Source: Nevskia soli DSM 19509 (GTDB taxonomy: Bacteria; Pseudomonadota; Gammaproteobacteria; Nevskiales; Nevskiaceae). Taken from it: a stretch of DNA of 64,000 bases. The stretch is from NCBI RefSeq assembly GCF_000711955.1, contig NZ_JONR01000030.1, positions 3,945-67,944 of the forward strand, written 5' to 3'. The position numbers and the translations under genes were made by a program. A model generated the notes under the pieces. The model searched no databases. It had not been told where the DNA came from and worked only from the letters and a program-made list of their open reading frames with translations. Shown here piece after piece: positions 54,139 through 64,000 of the stretch. Each line of letters starts with the position of its first letter. The first letter of the stretch is position 1.

Positions 54139-56490
54139 CTACTCCGCCATCTTTAAGGCCGTGACCAGATCGAGCCGGCCGACGCTGCGCAATATGTACA
54201 CTGCACAAACTACGGTCGTCCCCGCCACTACCGCGGCCGCCCGCGCGTAGGTCCGCAACCCGATCACCAGAGGGATGCGGTACAGATCGGAGGCCAGCGC
54301 CTCCGCCAAGTAGGCGCACAGTGCATGCCCCAGCGCGAGCCCCAAAGGAATGGCTGCCAGCGTGAGCAGTACGATCTCGCCGACCAGCAAGGCGCCCGCC
54401 TCACCTTGGGTAAAGCCGAGAACCCGCAGGCTGGCCAGTTCCCGTTCGCGCTCCGACAGCGTCGTGCGCATGCCGTTGTAGATCACCCCGACAGCAATCA
54501 CCGCGGCGAGCACCAGATTGACGGCGTTGTAGATCAATATGTTCTGGCCCATGGTGTCCTTGAAGCTGTCCAGCGCTACGCGCCGGTTCATGACGCCGGC
54601 CACCCGCGGCCGGCCCTTGAGTGCCGCGTACACTTCGTCGAGTGCGCCGGCATCCACCTGCAGGAACGCACCTGATACGGCGTGGCCCTCTTTCAGCCAG
54701 GCATTGAGCAACGGCAGCGAGGTATAGGCGGAATAGCCAGTCAGATCGTGCACCAGACCGGCCACGGTCCAATTCCCGGCCGGACGGCTGCCCTGTAGCA
54801 CCTCTACCTGGACAGCCTGCCCCTGTCTCACGCCGAGAGAGTCCGCAAGGTAGTCGGTCAGCATCAAGCCCCGATCCGGCAGTGCTTGCACGCGGTAGTC
54901 GCTGGAGAGCAAACGCAGAAGCGAGCCATCCGCCGCGAGCCCCTGCACGGCAAGGCGCTCGCTGCGATGTTCCGAGCGCAGCCGCACCGGCACGGCCCGG
55001 ATCGGCTCTACCGCGCGCACGCCCGGGAGGTGCGCCAGCTCATGCATGCTGGACTCCGGCATCACGTCCGTGAAGGTCACGGTCAGATCGGCGCGTAGTG
55101 CCTGGCGAAACTGCACGTCGAGGATGGCGTTGATCGCATCCTCCATGAAGCCGCCGATCATCAGGATGGCGCATGCCATGGCGATTCCGGTGGCGGTCAG
55201 GCCGCTCTTCATCGGACGCCGCAGGATGTTGCGAAGAATCATGCGCACGGAGGCCGATAACAGGCGCCGCACCGCGCTCCAGTCGAGTACCGTACGCCGG
55301 TAGGCTGGCTGGGCCTGTGGGCGCATGCCCACCGCCGGCGGCAGCGCGGCCGCTCGCAGCACCGCAAACAGGGTCCCGCCAAACGCAGCCGCGCCGCTGA
55401 CCAGTACGGCGGCTGCACCGACGGCGGGCTCGAACCGGAAACGCAGGAATGGATAGCGGAAGAAATGGCTGTACATGGAGGCCAGGCCGCTGCCCAACTC
55501 CGCACCCGCCCAGAGTCCCAACACCGCGCCAACGAGCACCACCAGAGCTACCAGTTGCAGGTAGTGGCGGGCAACCCGCCAGGTGCCATAGCCGAATGCC
55601 TTGAGGATCGCGATCTGGGTCCGTTCGTGCGCCAGCAGCCGCGACAGCACCAGGTTCAGCAGAAACGCCGCCACGCCAAGGAAGATCAGCGGCACCACGC
55701 GCGCCTGTGTATCGAGCTGGCGCAGCTCGTCGGAAAGGTAACGATGCGAGGTCTGGTCCGGGCGGAGGATGGCGCCCGCGCTGCCCCAGCGGCCAAGCAT
55801 TCCGTCGAGTGTGTCGACCACTTGCTGAGGCACCGTTCCCAGCTCCAGCCTCAGCACGGCATCATTGAAGGCGCCCTGCATGCCCTGCGCGGCTTCCACC
55901 GCCTTGCGCGGCATCCACAGCACGCCGTAACGCTTGAAATCCGGCATCACGTCGCCCGGACGGATCAGGTACACGAACTCCGGCGATAGCGCTATGCCGG
56001 TCACGACCAATGTTTTTCGGCGCCCATTGATGGTCGCGGTGAGCGGATCGCCCGGGCGCAGCTGGTGCGCTTCGGCGAAAGCCTCGTTCACCGCCGTTTC
56101 CCGCTCATCTTCCGGCAGCCGTCCGGCCCGCAGATAAAGGCGATTGAGTCCCGCCGCTTCTGGCAGCGACAGCACCAGCGCGCTCACCGGGTCGGTGAGG
56201 TCCGGCATGTCCAGCAAAGCCGCGGCGGCGACGCGGGTATCGACCTGCGCCACCCCCGGAACCTCGCGCATCTGCTGGGCAACGGCTTCCGGCGCACGCT
56301 TCAACGAAACGAATACGTCGGCGAAACGGCTGTCGCGGTAGAACGTCTCCTGGGTCAGCCGCAGGGAGTCGACGGTGGTGCGGCTGAGAACGAAGGTGGC
56401 AACGCCGCTGGCCATCACCAGACTGATAGCCAACAGTTGCCCGCGCAGCCGCCAGGCGTCGCGCAGCAGCTTTCGGTCGAGCGCGCGCAT
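54139..56490 (-). CDS. FtsX-type ABC transporter permease
   Basis: This 783-residue protein has an N-terminal helix (LLAISLVMASGVATFVL), a MacB-like periplasmic domain, then two FtsX membrane modules (about residues 255-365 and 660-775; VVPLIFLGVAAFLLNLVLSR and LVLAAVIAVGVIYNGM). It is the 8-10 helix duplicated form seen in exporters of lipids or lipoproteins. It is directly adjacent (no gap) to the ABC ATPase gene. Confidence 0.9.
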   Translation of the reverse strand: MRALDRKLLRDAWRLRGQLLAISLVMASGVATFVLSRTTVDSLRLTQETFYRDSRFADVFVSLKRAPEAVAQQMREVPGVAQVDTRVAAAALLDMPDLTDPVSALVLSLPEAAGLNRLYLRAGRLPEDERETAVNEAFAEAHQLRPGDPLTATINGRRKTLVVTGIALSPEFVYLIRPGDVMPDFKRYGVLWMPRKAVEAAQGMQGAFNDAVLRLELGTVPQQVVDTLDGMLGRWGSAGAILRPDQTSHRYLSDELRQLDTQARVVPLIFLGVAAFLLNLVLSRLLAHERTQIAILKAFGYGTWRVARHYLQLVALVVLVGAVLGLWAGAELGSGLASMYSHFFRYPFLRFRFEPAVGAAAVLVSGAAAFGGTLFAVLRAAALPPAVGMRPQAQPAYRRTVLDWSAVRRLLSASVRMILRNILRRPMKSGLTATGIAMACAILMIGGFMEDAINAILDVQFRQALRADLTVTFTDVMPESSMHELAHLPGVRAVEPIRAVPVRLRSEHRSERLAVQGLAADGSLLRLLSSDYRVQALPDRGLMLTDYLADSLGVRQGQAVQVEVLQGSRPAGNWTVAGLVHDLTGYSAYTSLPLLNAWLKEGHAVSGAFLQVDAGALDEVYAALKGRPRVAGVMNRRVALDSFKDTMGQNILIYNAVNLVLAAVIAVGVIYNGMRTTLSERERELASLRVLGFTQGEAGALLVGEIVLLTLAAIPLGLALGHALCAYLAEALASDLYRIPLVIGLRTYARAAAVVAGTTVVCAVYILRSVGRLDLVTALKMAE

Positions 56491-57241
<751 letters not shown>

Positions 57242-57252
<11 letters not shown>

Positions 57253-58345
57253 TTCCGGACTCCACCGCCGCCTGGCCAAAGAATCTCTGTTCGGCCAGAT
57301 TGATCAGCAGGGCCAGTGCGGTGGGGCCGATGAAGATGCCGGCGACACCGAAGGCAAGCACGCCTCCGACCACACCCATGAACGTGAGCACGAACGGCAG
57401 GTGGCTGGAGCGGCTGATCAGGAAAGGCTTGATGACGTTGTCGACCGAGCTGATGCCGAAGAAGCCATACAGGCCCATGAACACCGCCCAGCCGCTGTCT
57501 CCTTGGCGCAGCAGCCACAATGCGGCACCACCCCAGATCAGCGGCGGACCGATAGGCGCCATCGACAGCACAAAGGTTGCAGCGGAGAGCAACGCCGGGT
57601 TCGGAACGCCGGCGATGGCGAAGCCGGCGTACGCGACCATGGCCTGCGCCAGTGCCGTTCCGACGACGCTGAACATCACGCCTGCGATGGTGCGCTGCGC
57701 CGTATCCAGCAGCGCCAGCGCGTCGTCGCCGCCAAGGCGGTGCGCCAACGAGCGCAGGCGGAGGGCGAGACGATCGCCGTCGCGGTACAGGAAAAACAGC
57801 AGTACCGCGGCGAGCAGCACCTGGCCGACACCCCGGCCCAAGGCGCGACCGGTCGCCAGTGCCGCCCGCCGCACCGGCTCCTCCAGGCTGGAGAGTAACT
57901 CGGTCATACGGTCGCCGCTGGAGCTGAGGTCGCGCAGCCATTCGCCAATCGTAGGGCCGACCAGCGGCACGGCGGTCAGCCAGCGCGGCGGTTCGCCCAG
58001 CCCTGCCGTCTGCCACTCCTGAATCAGGCGGGCCAGCCAGGTGGCGGCATCACCCAGGGACAGCACCAGCAGTAGCGATGGCACCATCACCGCCACGGCG
58101 ACGATGATGCAGGCTACGGTGCCGGCCAGGCTGCGATGTCCACCTAGCCCGCGCAGCAGCCACGAGTACGCCGGCCAAGTGGTCACGGCGATGGCCAGCG
58201 CGAACAGGATTGCTGCTACGAAGGGCTCCAGTACGCTCCATCCCGCGTAGAGCAGCGCGAGCAACAGGGTCAGACGAATCAAGTGCTCGAATCGTGAGGG
58301 GATCATTTGACTCGTCTGGGGCTCGAGTGCTTGCGGATCGTTCAT
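57242..58345 (-). CDS. AI-2E family transporter-like membrane protein
   Basis: This 367-residue protein has about eight membrane helices and the family C-terminal pattern ([55 protein letters not shown]). The family covers permeases such as TqsA and Na/H exchangers, so the name does not prove autoinducer-2 export. It lies between the P-type ATPase and ABC genes in one operon. Confidence 0.9.
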
Positions 58346-58362
58346 ATGCCGCCCAGAAGGAA

Positions 58363-60963
58363 TCAGGGGTTACGCGGCGCGCTGTCGGCACTGGAACGAG
58401 CCGAGCGCCGCCCGGCCAATGGTGAGAGCCACGGTTTGCTGGCTTCAAGGCCATATAGCAGAACGGCGCTTGCCCCTCCGCCGAGGAGCAGGTCATCCCA
58501 GTGAAGCATTCCGAAGCCAAACAGATGCCGCAATGACGGGATGTAGAGGACGGCCGCCAGCAACACCACCAGTATCGCCAGTCCGCGCCAGAGCGATGCG
58601 TTGGGGCGACGCACCGCTTCGATCAGGGGCGTGCTGAAGCTGCGGTTGATGAAGATCAGGATCACAAAGGAAAATACCAGCGAGATGAAGGTGATGACCC
58701 GGACGTCGTCCTCCGGCAGGCCCGCATGGATCAAGGCTGTGTGGAAGCCGAATACCAGAACCAGAACAAGCAGACCTTGCAGCAGGCTCCAGGCGATCAG
58801 CCTTCCCGAAAGCAGCGGCTCGCCCGGAGATCTCGGCGGCCGGCTCATGACATCGGCCTCCTCCGGCTCGGCCTCGAATACGATCGAGCACACCGGGTCG
58901 ATGATGAACTCCAGGAAGGCAATATGCAGCGGTCCGAGCACCACGGGCCAGCCCAGCAGCAGCGGGAGCAGCGCCAGGCCGGCGATAGGTACATGCACCG
59001 CCAGAATGTAGGCCATCGCCTTGCGAATGTTGTCGTAGATGCGTCGCCCCAGCCGCATCGCCTGCACGATGGAGCCGAACTCGTCGTCCAGCAGCACCAT
59101 CGCTGCGGCCTCCCGCGCCACATCGGTGCCGCGACCGCCCATGGCGATGCCGATGTGCGCCGCCCGGAGCGAAGGCGCGTCGTTGACGCCATCGCCGGTC
59201 ATGGCGACGACTTCACCCGAGCGCTTCAGTGCTTCGACGATGCGCAGCTTGTGCTTGGGCATCACCCGGGCACAGACGGTGACCTGTTTCATCCGTTCAC
59301 CGAGCTGTACATCATCGAGGCCGTCAATGTCGGCGCCGGTCAGCATGGCGCCCGCCCCGTCGAGGCCGGCCTGCGCCGAGATGGCCCTTGCCGTTGCCGG
59401 ATAATCCCCGGTGACCATCACCACGCGGATGCCGGCTGCCCTGCAGTCCTTGATCGCTTGGGGCACCGTCGGCCGCACCGGGTCTGCCAAGCCGACCAAT
59501 CCGAGAAAACGATGCGAGAAGTCATGCTGCGATTCCGGCCACTGCTCGCCATCGAAGCTGGCCTCCGCCACAGCGATGACGCGCAGCCCGCGGCCAGCCA
59601 TATCTTCCAAGCTGGCCCGCAGCCGGACTCTCTCGGCCTCATCTATCCCGCACAAGTCGGCTACAGCTTCGGGCGCCCCCTTCGTCGCGACGATGCAGCG
59701 GGATTCGCCAGTTCGCTTCCACACTTGCGACATCGCGAGCAGATCAGGCGACAGCGGATATTCGTGCACGAGATGACCCACCGCGACGGGGCCGGCCAAC
59801 TCAACTATGGCCTTGTCCATCGGGTCGGTCGGCTGCGCCGCGCAAGCCATGGCCCCGCGGCGCGCGAGCTGCTCGAAGGCCGCCGGCAGCGCCTGACCGT
59901 TTGCAATAACGCAGCTCGCATCGCCGACGCGCAGCTCGGCGACCAACATCCGGTTCAGCGTGAGCGTGCCGGTCTTGTCGGCGCACAGGACTGTCGCCGC
60001 GCCCAGGGCCTCGATGCTCGCAGCACGCCGCGACAACACCTGTCGCTCGGCGATGCGGCGTGCGCCGAGGGCCAGAAACACCGTCAGGACCAGGGGAACC
60101 TCTTCCGGCAGAAGCGACATCGCCAGCGCGGTCCCGGCCAGGATGCCTTGCAGCCAGGCCCCCTTGGCAAGGCCGTAGAGCAGGACCACAGCGGCGCTGA
60201 CACCCATGCCGGTCGCCGCGAGTATCCGCACCAGCTTGCGCAACTGGCTCGAAAGTGGCGTGGCTTCCTCCCTGACCTGGCTCAGCAGCACGCCGATCTT
60301 TCCGATCTCGCTGCGCAGGCCCGTGGCGCGAACCTCAGCGAGACCCCGGCCGCGGACGACGAGCGAACCGGAGAAGACGTAAGGCAGGCCGTCACCGCCG
60401 GGACGCGGCGCTTCGGTCAGTTGCCGGGCGGCGCCCTTGCTCACAGGAACCGACTCCCCGGTCAACAGCGATTCGTCAGCGGCCAGGTCCAGCGCCGATA
60501 TCACCATGGCATCCGCAGGTACGCGATCACCTTCTTCCAGGATGACAAGATCGCCCCGGACCACGTCGCGGCCGGCGATGCGCTGTTGTCGGCCATCGCG
60601 GATGACCAGGGCGCGCGGACTGCTCAGGTCGCGCAGGGCTTCGAGCGCACGCTCGGTACGGCTCTGCTGCACGATCGTGATGACCACCGACATGGTGGCG
60701 AAGACCACCAGCAGCAGCGCTTCTCCCAGATCGCCGAGCGCGAGGTAGACCAGTCCGGCCGCGATCAGCAGGCTGAACATCGGCTCGCGGAATACTTCGA
60801 CCACCACCTTCAATAACGAACGCCTCTGCTGGCGCGGCAGCTCGTTGTAGCCGTCCTCGCGAAGGCGTTCCTCCGCCTCTTCGGCGCTCAGCCCTCCAAG
60901 GCTGCGCGGCTTTGGTTCGGCCGCACCAGAAGCGGAGGATGTTGGCGCGCCGGGAACAGACAT
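58363..60963 (-). CDS. Cation-translocating P-type ATPase
   Basis: This 866-residue protein has the P-type order: cation-ATPase N-domain (GGLSAEEAEERLREDGYNEL), actuator TGES (about residue 168-171), PEEVP in TM4 (286-290), phosphorylation site DKTGT (Asp329), MVTGDYPATA and TGDGVNDAPSL hinge. It resembles Ca/Mg P2-type pumps, but the TM4 motif is PEEVP rather than PEGLP, so ion specificity is uncertain. It follows cytochrome b561 by 3 nt. Confidence 0.93.
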   Translation of the reverse strand: MSVPGAPTSSASGAAEPKPRSLGGLSAEEAEERLREDGYNELPRQQRRSLLKVVVEVFREPMFSLLIAAGLVYLALGDLGEALLLVVFATMSVVITIVQQSRTERALEALRDLSSPRALVIRDGRQQRIAGRDVVRGDLVILEEGDRVPADAMVISALDLAADESLLTGESVPVSKGAARQLTEAPRPGGDGLPYVFSGSLVVRGRGLAEVRATGLRSEIGKIGVLLSQVREEATPLSSQLRKLVRILAATGMGVSAAVVLLYGLAKGAWLQGILAGTALAMSLLPEEVPLVLTVFLALGARRIAERQVLSRRAASIEALGAATVLCADKTGTLTLNRMLVAELRVGDASCVIANGQALPAAFEQLARRGAMACAAQPTDPMDKAIVELAGPVAVGHLVHEYPLSPDLLAMSQVWKRTGESRCIVATKGAPEAVADLCGIDEAERVRLRASLEDMAGRGLRVIAVAEASFDGEQWPESQHDFSHRFLGLVGLADPVRPTVPQAIKDCRAAGIRVVMVTGDYPATARAISAQAGLDGAGAMLTGADIDGLDDVQLGERMKQVTVCARVMPKHKLRIVEALKRSGEVVAMTGDGVNDAPSLRAAHIGIAMGGRGTDVAREAAAMVLLDDEFGSIVQAMRLGRRIYDNIRKAMAYILAVHVPIAGLALLPLLLGWPVVLGPLHIAFLEFIIDPVCSIVFEAEPEEADVMSRPPRSPGEPLLSGRLIAWSLLQGLLVLVLVFGFHTALIHAGLPEDDVRVITFISLVFSFVILIFINRSFSTPLIEAVRRPNASLWRGLAILVVLLAAVLYIPSLRHLFGFGMLHWDDLLLGGGASAVLLYGLEASKPWLSPLAGRRSARSSADSAPRNP

Positions 60964-60966
60964 GGC

Positions 60967-61638
60967 TCAGGCGCTGCCGGGGCGATCCCGCCCACCCGCC
61001 ACCTTAGGCGTGGCTGCCTTGCGGCCCGTGACCATGGCGCGCGGCAGGTTCTCGCGGTGCACGACACTGCCGGCCAGCACACCCAACAGATGCAGCACCA
61101 CCAAGCCCAGGCTGAGGTTGGCGAAGAGTTCGTGTGGCTCTGAGTAGGCACTCTCGCGCTCCTTCTCTTCTTCGGTCTCACCTTTGGCGGGCAGCCTTTC
61201 GACGGGGCCTACTTGGGGAGCCACCGACTGGGTGGCCGGATGACCAAGCCATGCCGCCAGAGGCCCCTCGTTGTCAGCATCCGCCTCCACCATGAGTCCG
61301 GTGAATACGGTGCTGGCCAGGCAAATAAGCAGCGCGACAATCATCGCCCCACCGGCGGGGTTGTGGCCGATGTAGTGTGCCGGTTTGCCCTTGGCCAGGT
61401 CGCGCAGGTAGCCGAAGACGGCGCCAGGGCCGCGCACGAAGTCGCTGAATCGCGCGTAGCGCGTGCCGACGAAACCCCAGATGGTCCGGGCCACGACATA
61501 AGCCCCCACCCAATAGCCGGCGGCGACGTGCACCTCTTCCAGTTCCTCCGCCGTGACATAGGCAACGAGGAAGGCCAACGCCAAGGTCCAGTGCCCGATC
61601 CGGACTAAGGGATCCCAAACACGAATTTCGTCTTGCAT
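60967..61638 (-). CDS. Cytochrome b561-type membrane protein
   Basis: This 223-residue protein has four membrane helices and the diheme b pattern of Ni/Fe-hydrogenase-type cytochrome b: VRIGHWTLALAFLVAYV (His), VHVAAGYWVGAYVVAR (His) and HELFANLSLGLVVLHLLGVLAG (two His). It is the first gene of a six-gene operon behind an FNR-type box. It may pass electrons between quinol and a periplasmic partner. Confidence 0.9.
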   Translation of the reverse strand: MQDEIRVWDPLVRIGHWTLALAFLVAYVTAEELEEVHVAAGYWVGAYVVARTIWGFVGTRYARFSDFVRGPGAVFGYLRDLAKGKPAHYIGHNPAGGAMIVALLICLASTVFTGLMVEADADNEGPLAAWLGHPATQSVAPQVGPVERLPAKGETEEEKERESAYSEPHELFANLSLGLVVLHLLGVLAGSVVHRENLPRAMVTGRKAATPKVAGGRDRPGSA

Positions 61639-61697
61639 GGCCGCGCCTCCGCGGAGAATCAGGCTCGCAGCTTCTCAGGCAAGGCACTGCAACAGCA

Positions 61698-61711
61698 TTG
61701 ATTTGGGTCAA
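61698..61711. promoter_or_regulatory. FNR/Anr-type box before the cytochrome b561 operon
   Basis: TTGATTTGGGTCAA matches TTGAT-N4-ATCAA at 9 of 10 positions. Its centre is about 66 nt before the cytochrome b561 start. It differs from the box at 52893 at a single base. The rest of the 297-nt gap to the next gene shows nothing else clear. Confidence 0.7.
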
Positions 61712-61935
61712 CCAGTGCTGCCGGCGATGCGTTTCAATTCCGGCCTGCCCGCTCTCCAGCTGGCCTTCTGCGGCACTGGTGTCCTGACCACCTATGACAT
61801 GGATCATATCGGGCGCCGCAGCGCCACTGCATCCTGTAGCGGCTGTTATTAGACGCCAGCTGTTTGCGGCGCAAAACATGCCGGTACTGGAGCCCGCCAG
61901 CGCCTATGCCCATTAGTTTCAAGAGGAGATTTTGA

Positions 61936-63381
61936 ATGAACCGTTCTATAGCTTCGCTGTTCCAGCGCCGCTCCGTTGCCTGCGCCGCCACTGCGCTTGG
62001 CGCAGCGCTCGCCTCCGGCTTGGCCCATGCCGACTTCGCAACCACTGACACCACCTTCGGCCCCGGCGCCGTCCCTGGCTACGTCGTCGTCGATCTGGGC
62101 ACCACTGGTGACCAGGGCAACGACGTCACCACCGGCGCGAACGATCGCCTCTACGCGCTGGGCCAGTCCTGCAACGATACGCCCGCCAACTGCCAGAACG
62201 GCACCACCATGGCGACACGAACCCCGGTCGTCACGCGCTTCTCGAGCAACGGCATCCTGGACACCACCTTCGGCACCGGCGGCAAGCTGACGCTCAGCGG
62301 CAGCGGCGGCTTCAACAGTCTGGACGTCGATGATCTCAACGGGCTGATCTATGTGCTAATCAACGACTGCTCGGTCAGCTGCACCGCCAAGGTCACGCGC
62401 TACAAAGCCAGCGACGGTACGGTCGATGCCACCTACGGCACGGCCGGCACGGCCACCATCATTACCCAGCACAACAATCCGCAGACCCAGTCCGTACACC
62501 TCCAGGACGACGGCAAGCTGCTGGTGCTGGTCGATGACGAAACCGTCACCGGCGGCAGCACCAGCGCCGCCGACACGTTCATCGAACGGCTGACCAGCGG
62601 CGGTGTGGTCGACGCCACCTTCGGCACGGCCGGCATCACGCACCTTGCGTTCGGCTGCGGCCGCGGCGACAGCATTTATCTCGGCTTGACCGGGGCGATC
62701 TACGTCACCGGCCGCAACCAGGCGAGTTGCAACGGCACCACCGTGGCGCAGGTCAGCAAGCTGACTTCCGGCGGCACCCTCGACGCCACCTTCGGCAGCG
62801 GCGGCTCGGTGACCAACAACTTCGGGGCCAGCGGCAACAACCAGGGCTTCGCTGCACAGGAGCAGGCAGGCGGCAAGCTGGCCTACGCCTTCGGCGCCGG
62901 CGGCAGCGGCAGCGGCAGCGGCTTCATCGCGCATGTAGTCCGCCTCAACAGCGATGGCACGCAGGACAACACCTTTACCCCGGCCACCGCGACCTATTCG
63001 CCGCTGACGCAGTTCATGCAGGACGGCGGTGTCGCTTTCCAGACCACCGGCAAGATCGTGTTCAGCGGCACCTATGCCACCACCGCGTCGAACAACGACC
63101 AGGCGCTGACCCGTGTGGCCGGAGATCCTCTGTTCAGCCACCCTGCCCGCTTCACCGGTAGCTCGAGCGGCTCCTCGTCGAGCAGTTCCAGCTCTTCTTC
63201 CTCGTCGGGTAGTGGTTCGTCGAGCAGTTCGTCCAGCAGTTCCTCCGGCGGAAGCTCCTCCTCGGGTAGCTCGTCGGGCGGCGGGTCCTCCGGAGGCTCG
63301 TCCGGGGGCGGCGCGGCGGCGCCGTGGCTTTTGGGAGTGCTGGCGATGGCCGGCGTCCTGCGTCGACAGCGCCGCGGCTGA
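61936..63381 (+). CDS. Exported repeat protein with Ser linker and GlyGly-CTERM-like tail
   Basis: This 481-residue protein has a signal peptide (ATALGAALASGLAHA) and a beta-rich repeat region (about residues 35-400) with recurring G-x-L-D-x-T-F-G-x-x-G units (DTTFGTGGKLTL, DATFGTAGI, DATFGSGGSV) like delta-60 repeats. A Ser/Gly-rich linker follows, then a tail of Gly cluster, one membrane helix (WLLGVLAMAGVL) and basic end (RRQRRG). The tail has the GlyGly-CTERM sorting signal form processed by rhombosortase. GAGGAG precedes the ATG. Confidence 0.82.
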   Translation: MNRSIASLFQRRSVACAATALGAALASGLAHADFATTDTTFGPGAVPGYVVVDLGTTGDQGNDVTTGANDRLYALGQSCNDTPANCQNGTTMATRTPVVTRFSSNGILDTTFGTGGKLTLSGSGGFNSLDVDDLNGLIYVLINDCSVSCTAKVTRYKASDGTVDATYGTAGTATIITQHNNPQTQSVHLQDDGKLLVLVDDETVTGGSTSAADTFIERLTSGGVVDATFGTAGITHLAFGCGRGDSIYLGLTGAIYVTGRNQASCNGTTVAQVSKLTSGGTLDATFGSGGSVTNNFGASGNNQGFAAQEQAGGKLAYAFGAGGSGSGSGFIAHVVRLNSDGTQDNTFTPATATYSPLTQFMQDGGVAFQTTGKIVFSGTYATTASNNDQALTRVAGDPLFSHPARFTGSSSGSSSSSSSSSSSSGSGSSSSSSSSSSGGSSSSGSSSGGGSSGGSSGGGAAAPWLLGVLAMAGVLRRQRRG

Positions 63382-63404
63382 CGGAAGCAACGGATGTCCA
63401 TGGC

Positions 63405-63430
63405 AAAGGGCGGCCCGCGGGCCGCCCTTT
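63405..63430 (+). terminator. Terminator after the repeat-protein gene
   Basis: AAAGGGCGGCCCG is followed directly by its complement CGGGCCGCCCTTT, a perfect 26-nt palindrome 24 nt past the stop codon. It ends in TTT and has GATCG after it. It could work in both directions. Confidence 0.75.
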
Positions 63431-63673
63431 GATCGAACGGAGGGAAACGACGGAACGGGCGCGGATTCCCGGCGCTTGATTTAGCCCAATGCCGGTTTGC
63501 GCCGCTGCTTTCCACTGCGGCGATCGGCCGGGGAGGCGAAAATGCAGCGGAGTCCCCAAGCGCAGTCCAGCGCCGCGGCAGGCCGGGTCAGCACGTGGAG
63601 CGCAGGCTGATGCCGGCGGTGCGAGGCGGCGCGCCTCGGCTGGGGGGTCGATATCGGGCCGCGAGCGTGCGCT

Positions 63674-64000
63674 ATGGTCTTCGGCGCCGCTTGGCTGGTC
63701 CTGGCGTGGCGGCCGCTGTACCCGCAGGACTGGGCCTTGGAGAACTTGCTGTCCCTAGCCATAGCCTGGTGGCTGGTGCGGCGTCATCGCTGCGCACCGC
63801 TGTCCGATCTGTCGTTTGTCCTGCTGCTGTTCGACGTGGCCCATAAGCTAGGCGCGCATTTCACATGTGCCGAGGTACCTTACGACACTTGGAGCCGCCG
63901 TTTTCTCGGTTTCTCGCACAACGCATACGATCGCTTGGTACATTTTTCCTTCGGCCTGCTCTGCTTCCGGCCGATGCGGGAAGCCCTCGCCAGCGTGCTG
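63674..64000 (+). CDS. DUF2238 (YjdF-type) membrane protein, 3' partial
   Basis: The frame from this ATG runs off the window after 109 codons. It shows the DUF2238 pattern: WRPLYPQDWALENLLSLAIA, LGAHFTCAEVPYDTW and NAYDRLVHFSFGLLC, with membrane helices between. The family is of unknown function. No in-frame start lies further upstream before a stop at 63608. Confidence 0.8.
   Translation, partial: MVFGAAWLVLAWRPLYPQDWALENLLSLAIAWWLVRRHRCAPLSDLSFVLLLFDVAHKLGAHFTCAEVPYDTWSRRFLGFSHNAYDRLVHFSFGLLCFRPMREALASVL

Noticed and set aside
58726..60816. 696-codon plus-strand frame opposite the P-type ATPase
   Set aside because: Antisense shadow, dominated by His/Gln/Arg/Asp, and the ATPase is complete.

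Overview
The window is high-GC proteobacterial DNA. Gene content (long-form purC, rpe, FUSC/HlyD efflux, phasin, YfhL-type ferredoxin, poly-serine linkers in exported proteins) suggests a gammaproteobacterium, perhaps near Nevskiales/Solimonadaceae or Xanthomonadales. That placement is an inference from gene content; there is no rRNA or tRNA gene here to confirm it.

Region 1 (1-23.1 kb) looks like ordinary chromosome. It holds a MarR-controlled aromatic-acid type efflux operon (FUSC, DUF1656, HlyD), a divergent LysR/NmrA pair, an exported 5'-nucleotidase, a FecR-domain protein, exonuclease III, an HD phosphohydrolase, gamma-glutamyltransferase, a ferredoxin, an acyl-CoA ligase, a YihY/BrkB membrane protein, a phasin with a clear promoter, a MAPEG protein, purC, a CopD-like membrane protein, rpe and trpE. 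A short ORF rich in Trp codons before trpE looks like a trp leader peptide. Two related palindromic intergenic elements lie at 13.0 and 19.0 kb.

Region 2 starts exactly where trpG should start. The trpG start codon and the next five codons overlap the trpE stop, then the reading frame becomes unrelated and ends. From there to at least 61.6 kb the content is accessory: unknown genes, a full RpoD-type sigma factor, a KS-AT polyketide-synthase-like protein with no carrier domain, an RRM protein, and a ribbon-helix-helix regulator divergent from a six-gene hydrogenase-4-like complex. That complex has lost all four Cys ligands of the NiFe site. Next come ATP-type PEP carboxykinase, a GNAT, a MaoC-type hydratase, three spermidine-synthase-like paralogues, a thiolase and a DUF2970 protein.

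Region 3 (47.0-61.7 kb, all minus strand) has three transcription units. Each is preceded, 64-68 nt before its first start codon, by a near-consensus FNR/Anr-type box (TTGAT-N4-nTCAA). The units are PepSY, DUF2271, PepSY-TM/flavodoxin reductase and ApbE (an apparent extracytosolic flavinylation circuit, with a DGISGAS acceptor motif in the DUF2271 protein); glycine-zipper lipoprotein and UspE-like stress protein; and cytochrome b561, P-type ATPase, AI-2E family protein, ABC ATPase, FtsX permease and HlyD. Taken together, regions 2-3 look like a low-oxygen or dormancy survival island that combines membrane energy conservation, flavin-based electron transfer, anaplerosis and stress proteins. The combined role is an inference; the boxes and the missing NiFe ligands are read directly from the sequence.

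The right end holds an exported repeat protein with a GlyGly-CTERM-like tail and a truncated DUF2238 membrane protein that runs off the window.
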